DNA from: JANQRZ01 sp965214485
GTDB taxonomy: Bacteria > Bacteroidota > Rhodothermia > Rhodothermales > JANQRZ01
Direction of reading: 5' to 3'
DNA length: 64,000 bases
Assembly: GCA_965214485.1 (NCBI GenBank)
Contig: CBDCBW010000014.1
Location: 1-64,000, forward strand
The notes beneath the pieces are model-generated. The model saw nothing but the letters and a program-made list of their open reading frames with translations, was not told where the DNA came from and did no database searches. The position numbers and the translations under genes were made by a program. The first letter of the stretch is position 1. Each line of letters starts with the position of its first letter. Positions 36,663 to 45,012 of this stretch are shown in pieces.

Positions 36663-37988
36663 ATGACGTTGCCCGACTTTACGAAGCGTCTCACGCCGTC
36701 CGCCGACGCCTCCTCGCCCCCGAGCAGCGGTCGCCCGATCTTCGCCAAGACGCGCCGGTTCTTCGAGCCCGAGGGCGACTACGCGCTCGTCAAAGGGGCG
36801 GACCTCTACCCCTACTTCCGCCCGATCTCCGTCGCCGAGGGCACGCGCGCCGTCATCCGCGGGCGCAAGGTCATCATGGCCGGGTCGAACAACTACCTCG
36901 GGCTGACGAACCACCCGCGCGTCGTCGAGGCCGCGCAGCGGGCGATCGCCGAGTACGGCACGGGCTGCACCGGCAGCCGCTTCCTCAACGGCACGCTCGA
37001 CCTCCACCTCGAGCTCGAGCACCGGCTCGCGGCCTTCATGGGCAAGGAGAACTGCGTCCTCTTCTCGACGGGCTACATGACGAACCAGGGCGTCATCCAG
37101 AGCCTCGCCGGCAAGGGCGACCTCGTCTTCAGCGACAAGGACAACCACGCCTGCATCGTCGCCGGCACCCAGACCAGCCTCGCCGAGACCGTTCGCTACC
37201 GGCACGACAACGTCCGCCACCTCGAACGGCTCCTCGAGAAGTATGACGAGGAGCGCCCCGAGGCCGGCAAGCTCATCGTCTCCGACGGTGTGTTCTCGAT
37301 GAACGGCAAGCTCGCCAAAATCCCCGAGCTGCTCGCCCTCGCCAACGAGTTCGACGCGGCCCTCGTGATCGACGACGCCCACGCCATCGGGGTCGTCGGG
37401 GAGGGCGGGCGCGGGTCGGCGGACACGTTCGGGCTGCGCGGCGAGATCGACCTCATCACGGGGACCTTCTCGAAGAGCTTCGCCTCGCTGGGCGGCTTCG
37501 TCGTCGGCAGCAACCGGGTCACCGAGTACATCCGCCACTCGGCGAGCACCCACATCTTCAGCGCCTCGATGCCGGCGGCGAACGTGGCGACGGTCCTCGC
37601 CTGCCTCGACATCCTGGAGGAGGAGCCGGAGCGCCTCGGACGGCTCGACGAGATTTCGGAGTACATGCGCGCGGGCTTCCGCACGCTCGGCTTCGACGTG
37701 TGGACGAGCCAGACGCCGATCATCCCGGTCGTGGTGGGCGACATGATGACGTGCTTCCAGTTCTGGAAGGACCTGCTCGAGGAGGGCGTCTTCGTCAACG
37801 CGGTGGTCCCGCCGGCCGTCCCGAAGGGGCAGTCGCTGATGCGGACGAGCTACATGGCGACGCACACGAACGAGGAGCTGGACTTCATCCTCGACGCCTT
37901 CCGCCGCGTCGGGCAGCGGCACGGCGTGATCGGCCCCGGCGGGCAGCCCGGGCCGAACGGCCACGCCGCGAACGGCCATCAAGACTGA
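36663..37988 (+). CDS. spt: serine palmitoyltransferase-like alpha-oxoamine synthase
   Basis: A 441-residue PLP enzyme of the AONS/KBL/SPT family. Key segments are FFEPEGDYALVKGADLYPYF, IMAGSNNYLGLTNHPRVVEA, GTGCTGSRFLNGTLDLHLEL, FSTGYMTNQGVI, FSDKDNHACIV, VIDDAHAIGVVGEGGRG and the PLP-Lys loop ITGTFSKSFASLGGF. The N-terminal phosphate and substrate features and the company of an acyltransferase favour serine palmitoyltransferase, which condenses serine with an acyl-CoA or acyl-ACP to 3-ketosphinganine, rather than KBL or BioF. The last 30 residues are Gly/Asn/His-rich. The next gene follows after 7 bp. Confidence 0.88.
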   Translation: MTLPDFTKRLTPSADASSPPSSGRPIFAKTRRFFEPEGDYALVKGADLYPYFRPISVAEGTRAVIRGRKVIMAGSNNYLGLTNHPRVVEAAQRAIAEYGTGCTGSRFLNGTLDLHLELEHRLAAFMGKENCVLFSTGYMTNQGVIQSLAGKGDLVFSDKDNHACIVAGTQTSLAETVRYRHDNVRHLERLLEKYDEERPEAGKLIVSDGVFSMNGKLAKIPELLALANEFDAALVIDDAHAIGVVGEGGRGSADTFGLRGEIDLITGTFSKSFASLGGFVVGSNRVTEYIRHSASTHIFSASMPAANVATVLACLDILEEEPERLGRLDEISEYMRAGFRTLGFDVWTSQTPIIPVVVGDMMTCFQFWKDLLEEGVFVNAVVPPAVPKGQSLMRTSYMATHTNEELDFILDAFRRVGQRHGVIGPGGQPGPNGHAANGHQD

Positions 37989-37995
37989 GCCCGCC

Positions 37996-39180
37996 ATGAA
38001 CGAGGCCGCGGCTGCTCCCACTCGCGTCTCCGTTCGGACCGCTACCTCAGGCAAGGACCGGAGTCGGTTCCTCGACTTCCCGTACCGGCACTATGCCGGG
38101 CACCCGTTCTGGGTGGCCCCGCTGCGCGTGGACCAGGCGAAGGCGCTCGACGAGAGGAAGAACCCGTTCTTCGAGCACGGCGAGATCGGCCTCTTCCTGG
38201 CCGAGGACAGCGAGGGCGAGGTCGTCGGGCGGGTCGCGGCGATCGTCAACGGGATGCACCTCCGGAAGTACGACGACGCGACCGGCTTCTTCGGGTTCTT
38301 CGAGTGCGTCGAGGACTACGGCGTGGCCGAGGCGCTCCTCGACGCGGCGGTGGGCTGGCTGCGCGCGCGCGGGATGCGCGCCGTGCGCGGCCCGACGAAC
38401 CCCTCGATGAACGACACCGCCGGCCTCCTCGTCGATGGGTTCGACCGCGAGCCGGCGGTCCTGATGCCGTACAACCCGCCGTACTACGTCGATTTCCTGA
38501 GGCGCTACGGGTTCGAGACGGCGATGACGATGTGGGCGTACTACGTCCACGAGGCGTACGTCCGGAAGGACAAGCTCCGGCGCGGGGCCGAGCTCGTGCT
38601 CCGGCGCAACCCCGGCCTCCGCCTGCGGATGATCGACATGAGCCGCTACCTCGACGACGCGCTCGTCGCGATGCGGATCTACAACGAGGCGTGGTCGCAG
38701 AACTGGGGCCACGTCCCGATGACCGAGCGCGAGTTCGAGCACCTCGCCGCCGACCTCAAGCAGATCGTCGAGCCGGACCTGGTCTACTTCCTCGAGCTCG
38801 AAGGACCCGGCGCGGTCCCGGAACCGGTCGCCTTCGTGGCCTCGATCCCGAACATGAACCAGGTGCTCAAGCACGTCCCGAGCGGTCGGCTCTTCCCGCT
38901 CGGGCTGCCGAGCCTCCTGGCCCGCGCCAAGCTCGGCGCGATCTACGAAATCCGGATGCCGTTCATGGGCGTCCTCCCCGCCTACCACGGGCGCGGCTTC
39001 GACGCCGTCCTCATCGACGCCACGATCCGGCGCGGCATCGAGAAGGGCTACGACGCCTGCGAGATGAGCTGGGTGCTCGACGTGAACACGCCGCTCGTCA
39101 ACTCGCTCGACAAGATGGGCGCGGTGCGCGACAAGGAATACGCGATGATGGAGCTAGCCCTCGGGGGGTCGGAGGACTGA
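37996..39180 (+). CDS. GNAT-superfamily acyltransferase, candidate bacterial ceramide synthase
   Basis: A 394-residue protein, much longer than simple GNAT enzymes. It opens with FLDFPYRHYAGHPFWVAPLR, has GPTNPSMNDTAGLLVDGFDR in the middle, and a second GNAT-like core near the end (RMPFMGVLPAYHGRGFDAVL, GYDACEMSWVLDVNTPLVNS, DKMGAVRDKEYAMM). The bacterial ceramide synthase of Caulobacter is a GNAT-superfamily protein encoded near SPT; this gene's overlap-like spacing (7 bp) after spt supports the same role, N-acylation of the sphingoid base. The activity is inferred, not shown by a unique motif. Confidence 0.7.
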   Translation: MNEAAAAPTRVSVRTATSGKDRSRFLDFPYRHYAGHPFWVAPLRVDQAKALDERKNPFFEHGEIGLFLAEDSEGEVVGRVAAIVNGMHLRKYDDATGFFGFFECVEDYGVAEALLDAAVGWLRARGMRAVRGPTNPSMNDTAGLLVDGFDREPAVLMPYNPPYYVDFLRRYGFETAMTMWAYYVHEAYVRKDKLRRGAELVLRRNPGLRLRMIDMSRYLDDALVAMRIYNEAWSQNWGHVPMTEREFEHLAADLKQIVEPDLVYFLELEGPGAVPEPVAFVASIPNMNQVLKHVPSGRLFPLGLPSLLARAKLGAIYEIRMPFMGVLPAYHGRGFDAVLIDATIRRGIEKGYDACEMSWVLDVNTPLVNSLDKMGAVRDKEYAMMELALGGSED

Positions 39181-39227
39181 GCCCCCGGCCTCTTCCCTCC
39201 CCCGGTCTTCCCGTCCCTGGTTCCCCG

Positions 39228-39926
39228 ATGGCTCGCCCCCACTTCGTCTATTTCGACCTGGACGACACGCTGCTCGACCACCGGGCGGCGGAGCGGGCGG
39301 CGCTCGCAGACTGCTGCGCGCGGTTCGGGGCGCACTTCGCCGGGCACGACGTGGCGGAGGTTCAGGAGACGTACCACACCCACAACGCTCCGCTGTGGCG
39401 GCAGTACGCCGCGGGCGAGATCGGCCGGGAGGCGGTGCAGCGCCTCCGCTTCGAGCGGCTCTGCACCGCCTTCGCGCCGGGCCTCGACCCGGCGGAGCTC
39501 GGCGCGGCCTACCTCGACCGCTATGCCGCCCGCTGGCGCTGGACGCCGGGGGCCGAGGCCGCCTTCCACGCCATCGCCGACGCCTTCCCCGTCGGCCTCC
39601 TCACGAACGGCTTTGCCGAGGTGCAGCGCGCCAAGCTGGACCGCTTCCCGGCGCTCGGCGAGCGCGCCGCGGCGGTCGTCATCAGCGAAGAGGTCGGGGC
39701 GATGAAGCCCAGCCCGGCGATCTTTGCGCACGCCTCCCGGCGGGCGGGCGCTGCGCCCGAGCGCCTCCTCTACGTCGGCGACTCGCTGCACTCGGACGTC
39801 GAGGGCGGGCGCGCCGCCGGCTGGCAGGTCGCGTGGTTCCGGGGCGACGGGGACCGGGAGGGCGTGTTCGCCTTCGACGAGTGGCCTGCGCTCGCGGATG
39901 CACTCGGGGTGGGTGGACCGGCGTAG
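39228..39926 (+). CDS. HAD-superfamily hydrolase (YjjG/Gph-like)
   Basis: A 232-residue HAD phosphatase. Motif I is YFDLDDTLLDHR with two Asp, motif II is LLTNGFAEVQ, motif III is the Lys in EVGAMKPSPAIF, and motif IV is YVGDSLHSDVEGG. A helical cap of about 70 residues follows motif I, as in YjjG-type nucleotidases. It begins 47 bp after the acyltransferase gene and may dephosphorylate a lipid or sugar intermediate of that operon; housekeeping nucleotide clean-up is the alternative. Confidence 0.92.
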   Translation: MARPHFVYFDLDDTLLDHRAAERAALADCCARFGAHFAGHDVAEVQETYHTHNAPLWRQYAAGEIGREAVQRLRFERLCTAFAPGLDPAELGAAYLDRYAARWRWTPGAEAAFHAIADAFPVGLLTNGFAEVQRAKLDRFPALGERAAAVVISEEVGAMKPSPAIFAHASRRAGAAPERLLYVGDSLHSDVEGGRAAGWQVAWFRGDGDREGVFAFDEWPALADALGVGGPA

Positions 39927-40187
39927 GGGTCTGATCAGTCGAGGGGCTGAGCGCAGTGCACGACAAGACTCAAGAGCGGCTTTCTCGCACCTCCCTCTCT
40001 CCCGAGTCCGTCCCGCTCAGGCGGGACTCCGGCGCGTTCGGCACGCCTCGGGATGGGCTCTAAGGAAGGCGAGTGGCGGATGGGTGCTCTTGAGCGTGGG
40101 CATCAAGGCTGACAGGTTCGCCGAGGCTTCGCACCGAAGGCAGAACGAAGACGGGCAGCGAGGGTTGGGAGGGCAATCCCCCACCCC

Positions 40188-40901
40188 ATGCCCGAGCCTT
40201 TCATCCGCTTCGACGATGTCGCCCGGACGTACCGGCGCGGCAGCAGCGAGGTTCACGCGCTCCGAGGCCTCGACCTTGCGCTTCCGCCGCACTCGTTCAC
40301 GGCGGTCGTCGGGCGGAGCGGGTCGGGGAAGTCGACGCTGATGCACTTGCTGGCGGCGATGGAGCGACCGACGCGAGGCCGGATTACGGTCGGCGAGTGG
40401 GCGGTGACGGAGTTGGGCCGCGACGAGCGGGCGCGGTACCGGCGCGAGGTCGTCGGCCTCGTCTTCCAGCGGTTCAACCTGGTCGCGTCGATGGATGCGG
40501 TCGGCAACGTCGAGCTTCCGCTCATGCTGGCCGGCGTCGAGGCCGGCGAGCGGCGGCGGCGGGCCGAGGCGATGCTCGACCAGGTCGGGCTCGGCGACCG
40601 GCGGACCCACCGGCCGGCCGAGCTGAGCGGCGGCGAGCAGCAGCGCGTCGCCGTCGCCCGCGCGCTCGTCCACGACCCGCCGCTGCTCCTGGCCGACGAG
40701 CCGACGGGCAACCTCGACAGCCAGACCGCCGCTGAGATCGTCGGCCTGCTGCACCGAATCCACGACGCCGGGCGCTCCGTCCTCGTCGTCACCCACAACC
40801 TCGCCGAGTTTGAGCACGTCGCCGAGCGCGTCGTCCGGCTGAGCGACGGCACCATCGCCGAGGACCGACGGCTCGGGCCGGCGCTCCTCCAGACAGGATA
40901 G
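40188..40901 (+). CDS. ABC transporter ATP-binding protein (LolD/MacB type)
   Basis: A 237-residue ATPase for the exporter below. Walker A GRSGSGKST, Q-loop VFQRFNLVASMDAVGNVELP, signature LSGGEQQRVAVARAL, Walker B LLLADEPTGNLDS and H-loop VVTHN are all present and intact. The arrangement is that of LolD/MacB/FtsE-like subunits which drive MacB-type permeases. The permease gene starts 3 bp downstream. Confidence 0.95.
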   Translation: MPEPFIRFDDVARTYRRGSSEVHALRGLDLALPPHSFTAVVGRSGSGKSTLMHLLAAMERPTRGRITVGEWAVTELGRDERARYRREVVGLVFQRFNLVASMDAVGNVELPLMLAGVEAGERRRRAEAMLDQVGLGDRRTHRPAELSGGEQQRVAVARALVHDPPLLLADEPTGNLDSQTAAEIVGLLHRIHDAGRSVLVVTHNLAEFEHVAERVVRLSDGTIAEDRRLGPALLQTG

Positions 40902-40904
40902 CCC

Positions 40905-42251
40905 GTGCGCCTCGCCGACCTCTTCCGCCTGGCCGCCGGCAACCTGCTCCGCAACCGGACGCGCAGCGCGATGACGCTCGTCGGCATCGCGATTGGCGTC
41001 GCGGCGCTCTTCGCGCTGCTCTCGTACGGTGCCGGGCTCCAGCGGCTGGCCGACCAGGAGGTGGCGACGCTCGAGCTCTACAACACCTTCCGCGTCACCA
41101 GCACCCCGAACCCCGTCAACTCATTCGCCGACGTGTCGGTCCGCGCCGTCGAGGCCGACACGACCGAGCCGGTCGCGCTCACCGACAGCCTGCTCGCCCG
41201 GATCGCGGCGGTGCCGGGCGTGCTCGCGGCCTATCCCGAGGTCGCCTTCCCGGTCCGCGTCCGGGCGAACGAGCGCGAGGTGTTCGCCGGGGCCGAGGCC
41301 GTCCCGCTCGCCTTCGGCGCGTTCCCGGCCTACCAACCGACCGCCGGCGCGTTCTTCGAGACCGCCGCCGACTCGGCGCTCTTGATCCCGCGCTCGATGG
41401 CTGAGCGGCTCGGGTTCGAGCCCGCCGAAGCGGCCGTCGGCCAGACCGTGACGGTGCTGACCGCGACGCTCGACCTCGCCCAGCTCCAGCGGGCGCTGTT
41501 CTCGTTCGGGCTCGGGATGCGGAGCCTGCCGATCAAGGAGCAGCCGCACCCCCTGCGCGTGGCGGGCGTGCTCTCGTCCGAGGGCCAGGCGCTCTCCGGC
41601 TTCGTCCGCCTGCTCGTCCCACTCGGGCTCGCCGAGACGATGCAGAAGGTGACCTTCTTCTCGACGCTCGACCTGGTCACGCGCGGCCCGGCGACCGGCG
41701 GATACTCGGCGGCCCGCGTCCAGATCGAGCGCGAGGACGACTACGCCGCCGTCAAGGCTGCGGTGGAGCGCGAGGGCGTCTACGCAACCGGCTTCCGCGA
41801 GCAGTTCGCCCAGCTCGACCGGCTCTTCGCGATCATGAACGGGACGCTCGCCATCGTCGGCCTGATCGCGCTCCTGGTCGCCACGATTGGGATTGCCAAC
41901 ACGATGACGATGAACGTGGTCGAGCGGACGCGCGAGATCGGGGTGATGAAGGCGATTGGCGGCGAGGACTCCGCGGTGCAGCGGCTGTTCGTCGCCGAGA
42001 GCCTGCTGCTCGGGCTCGCCGGGACGGTCTTCGGGCTGGCCTTCGGCTGGCTTGTGACGGAAGCCCTTGGCGCGGGCGTCGTCGCCTACCTCGACCGTAT
42101 CGGCGTGCCGCCGGTCGATCTGTTCCACACGCCCTTCGTCGTCGTCGTCGGGATTGGGGCGGTCACCCTCTTGGTGAGCGTGCTGGCCGGGTTTCTCCCT
42201 GCCCGCCGCGCCGCGCGCATCGAGCCCATCGAAGCGCTCCGCCACGTCTAA
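40905..42251 (+). CDS. ABC transporter permease (FtsX/MacB type)
   Basis: A 448-residue permease with TM1 at about 24-46, a large periplasmic domain, and three C-terminal TMs. The motif RTREIGVMKAIGGEDSAVQR contacts the ATPase and VLAGFLPARRAARIEPIEAL is the conserved C-terminus. It starts with a GTG 3 bp after the ATPase gene, so ATPase plus permease form a complete two-gene exporter. It differs from the pair at 25-28 kb in having its own ATPase and a different periplasmic domain. The cargo is unknown. Confidence 0.93.
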   Translation: MRLADLFRLAAGNLLRNRTRSAMTLVGIAIGVAALFALLSYGAGLQRLADQEVATLELYNTFRVTSTPNPVNSFADVSVRAVEADTTEPVALTDSLLARIAAVPGVLAAYPEVAFPVRVRANEREVFAGAEAVPLAFGAFPAYQPTAGAFFETAADSALLIPRSMAERLGFEPAEAAVGQTVTVLTATLDLAQLQRALFSFGLGMRSLPIKEQPHPLRVAGVLSSEGQALSGFVRLLVPLGLAETMQKVTFFSTLDLVTRGPATGGYSAARVQIEREDDYAAVKAAVEREGVYATGFREQFAQLDRLFAIMNGTLAIVGLIALLVATIGIANTMTMNVVERTREIGVMKAIGGEDSAVQRLFVAESLLLGLAGTVFGLAFGWLVTEALGAGVVAYLDRIGVPPVDLFHTPFVVVVGIGAVTLLVSVLAGFLPARRAARIEPIEALRHV

Positions 42252-42260
42252 CCGAAGGCC

Positions 42261-42788
42261 TCAGCCCTCTGCTTGCTCGCCTTCGTGCCTGGCGAGGGCC
42301 GCGTCGAGGCTGGCCTGGAGCGTCGGGTAGGCCGTGTCGAACATCGCCTGCACCCGCTCGGGGTCGCGGACGCCGAGGCCGATGGCGCGGCTCCGGCACG
42401 CGCGCCACGTCGCCTTGCGGAGGCCCCAGCGCTCGACCGAGTACGAGGTCACCGAGCGCCCGTCCCCGCCGACCCAGTTGGCCTCGATGTAGGGCGTGCC
42501 GCTCTTGAAGGCGAGGCGGACGCCCGCCACGCCGGAGGTGCTGCGCTTCTGCGCCCGGCGCTCGACCGCCCCGTTGGCCGTGGGCCGCTCGGCGAGCAGC
42601 TTGTCGCGGTGCTCCACCGCCAGGGCGAGGGCGGCCTCCCGGCCGCCGTACTTCCGGTCGGCGAAGAACTTGGTCTTGCGCTCGCCGAGGTGGCTGACGC
42701 GGACCTGCCAGCCGTGCGTGGAGCTCCGGCGCGTGCCGTCCTCGGACGGCTCGATGTCGATGCGGACGACGTGATGGTGGTCGGACAT
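42261..42788 (-). CDS. AP2-like DNA-binding domain protein
   Basis: A 175-residue basic protein. Two related blocks can be seen: GWQVRVSHLGERKTKFFADR followed by YGGREAALALAVEHRDKLL (about 27-66), and GVAGVRLAFKSGTPYIEANW with SVERWGLRKATWRACRSRA (about 86-138). Each has the pattern of an AP2/ERF-type unit: a three-stranded sheet with aromatic and basic residues, then an amphipathic helix. Bacterial AP2 domains occur in mobile-element nucleases and in stand-alone regulators; no HNH part is present here. DNA binding is inferred. It is convergent with the ABC permease gene. Confidence 0.6.
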   Translation of the reverse strand: MSDHHHVVRIDIEPSEDGTRRSSTHGWQVRVSHLGERKTKFFADRKYGGREAALALAVEHRDKLLAERPTANGAVERRAQKRSTSGVAGVRLAFKSGTPYIEANWVGGDGRSVTSYSVERWGLRKATWRACRSRAIGLGVRDPERVQAMFDTAYPTLQASLDAALARHEGEQAEG

Positions 42789-42889
42789 GGTGGGGGGGTT
42801 ATCGTTTGAACCAGGTGAGACGCGGTAGCGGTTTGGTGACGCGTGGCTCCTCGACGGTGGCGCTCGGCCTCACGCACTCTGCCCCACGC

Positions 42890-44482
42890 TTACCGGAGCG
42901 TGAGCCGGTCCGGGTCGGGTACGACGGTGTCGAGCACGCGGGCGGAGGAGAGCACGCCGGGCATCCCCGCGCCGGGGTGCGTCCCGGCTCCGACGAGGTA
43001 CAGCCCCTCGACGTCTTCGCTCCGGTTGTGCGGGCGGAAGTAGGCGCTCTGCCGGAGCACCGGCTCGAAGGAGAACGCCGCGCCCTTGACCGAGAGGTAG
43101 TCGTCGAGGAAGCCCTGCGGGGTCAGCGTTCGGCTGACCGTGAGGTGCTTGCCGAGGCCGGGCAGCACCGTCGCGGCGAGGCTGTCCTCCACCGCCTGCC
43201 GGTAGCGCTCGGCCTCGGCGCTCCAGTCGGTGCCGCTGTCCAGGTGCGGGACGGGGCTGAGGACGTAGAAGGCGTCGTGACCGGGCGGGGCCATCGCCGG
43301 GTCGGTGGCGGTCGGGCGGTGGAGGTAGAGCGAGAAGTCGTCGGCGAGGCGGTGGTGGTGGAAGATGTCGTCGAGGAGTTCGCGGTAGCGCGAGCCGAGC
43401 AGGATCGTGTGGTGCGCCACGTCGCCGTACTGCTTGTCCGTCCCGAAGTACCACACGAAGAGGCTCATCGAGAGGCGCGCGCGGTCGAGCTTCGCGTCGC
43501 TCCACGTCGGGCGGTGCTCCGGGGCGACGAGGTGGCGGTAGGTCCACGCCGCGTCGGCGTTCGAGACCACGAGGTCGGCGGCGACGTGCTCGCCCGGCCC
43601 AAGCCGAATACCCGCGACGCGACGCCGAGACCCATCGGCCTCGACCGTGATCTCCTCGACCGTCTCGCCGAACCGGAACTGCCCGCCGAGGTCTTCCACC
43701 AGATCGGCGATGCCGCGGACGAGCGCGCCGGTCCCGCCGAGCGCGTACCACACCCCCCACTTCCGCTCGAGGAACGCGATCAGCGTGTAGATGCTCGTTG
43801 TCGAGAACGGGTTGCCGCCGACGAGGAGCGGGTGGAAGCTGAAGACCTGCCGCAGGCGCTCGTCTCGGATGTATTTCGAGACCAGCCCGTAGACCGTCCG
43901 GTGGCTCTCGAGCGCCGCCATCGCCGGGGCGATGCGCGCCATGTCGGTGGGGCGCGAGAACGAGACGTGCCCCAGCTCCTCGAAGCCGACGGCGTAGATG
44001 GCCTCGCTCTTTCGGAGGAAGCGCTCGTAGCCCCCCACGTCGTCCGGGCTGAACCGGGCGATCTCGCGGCGCATCGCCTCCGCGTCGCCGGTGTAGTCGA
44101 ACACCGCGCCGTCGTCGAAGCGGATGCGGTAGAACGGCGAGACCGGGACGAGCGTCACGTCGTCCGACAGGTGCCTCCCGGCCAGCTTCCACAGCTCGTC
44201 GAAGAGGAACGGCGCGGTGATGAGCGTCGGCCCGGCGTCGAAGGTGTAGGTTCCGGCGTCGGTCGTCTCGCGGAAGACGCGCGCGCGCCCGCCGGGCTGA
44301 CCGAGCCGGTCGACGACCGTCACGCGGTAGCCGCGCACCAGCAGCCGCACCGCCGCCGCCAGCCCACCGAACCCTGCGCCGACGACCGCGACGTGCGGCG
44401 CGTCGGGGCGCACCGGGACCGGCGCGGTGCGCGTGTTCAGCCGGGCGTCGGAGCGCCGGGCGAGGCGGGCAAGAAGGCTCAT
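42890..44482 (-). CDS. crtI: phytoene desaturase family protein (CrtI)
   Basis: A 530-residue FAD-dependent carotenoid desaturase. The dinucleotide-binding motif is VAVVGAGFGGLAAAVRLL then VVDRLGQPGGRARVF; the mid-protein segment is FDAGPTLITAPFLFDELW, with GGNPFSTTSIYTLIAFLERK and WYALGGTGALVRG. The C-terminal CrtI signature is GLYLVGAGTHPGAGMPGVL. It introduces double bonds into phytoene or a related polyene at the membrane. No crtB or other carotenoid gene is adjacent. Confidence 0.95.
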   Translation of the reverse strand: MSLLARLARRSDARLNTRTAPVPVRPDAPHVAVVGAGFGGLAAAVRLLVRGYRVTVVDRLGQPGGRARVFRETTDAGTYTFDAGPTLITAPFLFDELWKLAGRHLSDDVTLVPVSPFYRIRFDDGAVFDYTGDAEAMRREIARFSPDDVGGYERFLRKSEAIYAVGFEELGHVSFSRPTDMARIAPAMAALESHRTVYGLVSKYIRDERLRQVFSFHPLLVGGNPFSTTSIYTLIAFLERKWGVWYALGGTGALVRGIADLVEDLGGQFRFGETVEEITVEADGSRRRVAGIRLGPGEHVAADLVVSNADAAWTYRHLVAPEHRPTWSDAKLDRARLSMSLFVWYFGTDKQYGDVAHHTILLGSRYRELLDDIFHHHRLADDFSLYLHRPTATDPAMAPPGHDAFYVLSPVPHLDSGTDWSAEAERYRQAVEDSLAATVLPGLGKHLTVSRTLTPQGFLDDYLSVKGAAFSFEPVLRQSAYFRPHNRSEDVEGLYLVGAGTHPGAGMPGVLSSARVLDTVVPDPDRLTLR

Positions 44483-44492
44483 CGACCGTTTG

Positions 44493-44512
44493 CTTTCATT
44501 CCTTAGTGAAAG
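44493..44512 (-). promoter_or_regulatory. inverted repeat in the crtI promoter region
   Basis: CTTTCA and TGAAAG are separated by 8 bp, 11 bp upstream of the crtI ATG, in the most AT-rich part of the gap. The placement could suit an operator. Adjacent TAACTTTC on the crtI strand is one mismatch from TAnnTTTG. This is suggestive only. Confidence 0.3.
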
Positions 44513-44659
44513 TTACGAAAGCCGTGCGCCACCGGTGTGTCACGTCGTTCAAACTTTTCGTTTAGAAACCGAGGGTAACGCCCTGCCCACGCCTTTCAGA
44601 TGGCCTCTCCCCGCCCGATACTCCAGACGTATGCTATGCCTCGCACCGTCTGCTCTGCC

Positions 44660-44950
44660 ATGCGCTTCCTTCTGCTCGCTCTCCTCCTGCCCCTCGCCGC
44701 CTCGGCGCAGAACACCGGCAAGCTTGCCGGCCGCGTCGTGGACGACCTCGGCGACCCGCTGCCTGGCGCCAGCGTCATCATCGAAGGCACCGACCTCGGA
44801 GCCGCGACCGACATCGACGGCAACTACTTCGTCATCGGCATCCCCGTCGGGGTCTTCGACGTGACGGCCTCGTTCGTGGGCTACGAGCCGGATACCGTCG
44901 AGGGCATTCAGGTTTCAGTCGGCTACACGCCGAGCAGAATTTTGAACTAG
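44660..44950 (+). pseudogene. 5' fragment of a TonB-dependent receptor/carboxypeptidase-regulatory-domain gene
   Basis: MRFLLLALLLPLAASAQ is a signal peptide. It is followed by a complete CarboxypepD_reg-like beta domain (GKLAGRVVDDLGDPLPGASV, GTDLGAATDIDGNYFVIGIP, VTASFVGYEPDTVEGIQVSV), the usual first domain of large TonB-dependent receptors. The frame stops 8 codons later (GYTPSRILN) and no plug or barrel follows, so the rest of the gene has been lost at a junction near 44930. A short stand-alone domain is possible but less likely. Earlier in-frame ATGs at 44600 and 44636 lack a good signal. Confidence 0.7.
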
Positions 44951-45012
44951 GCTCCGAACTGAAGGCTAAGCGGGCATCGTGTATTCCCGACTCCAGCTAC
45001 CGCCCCGAAGAC

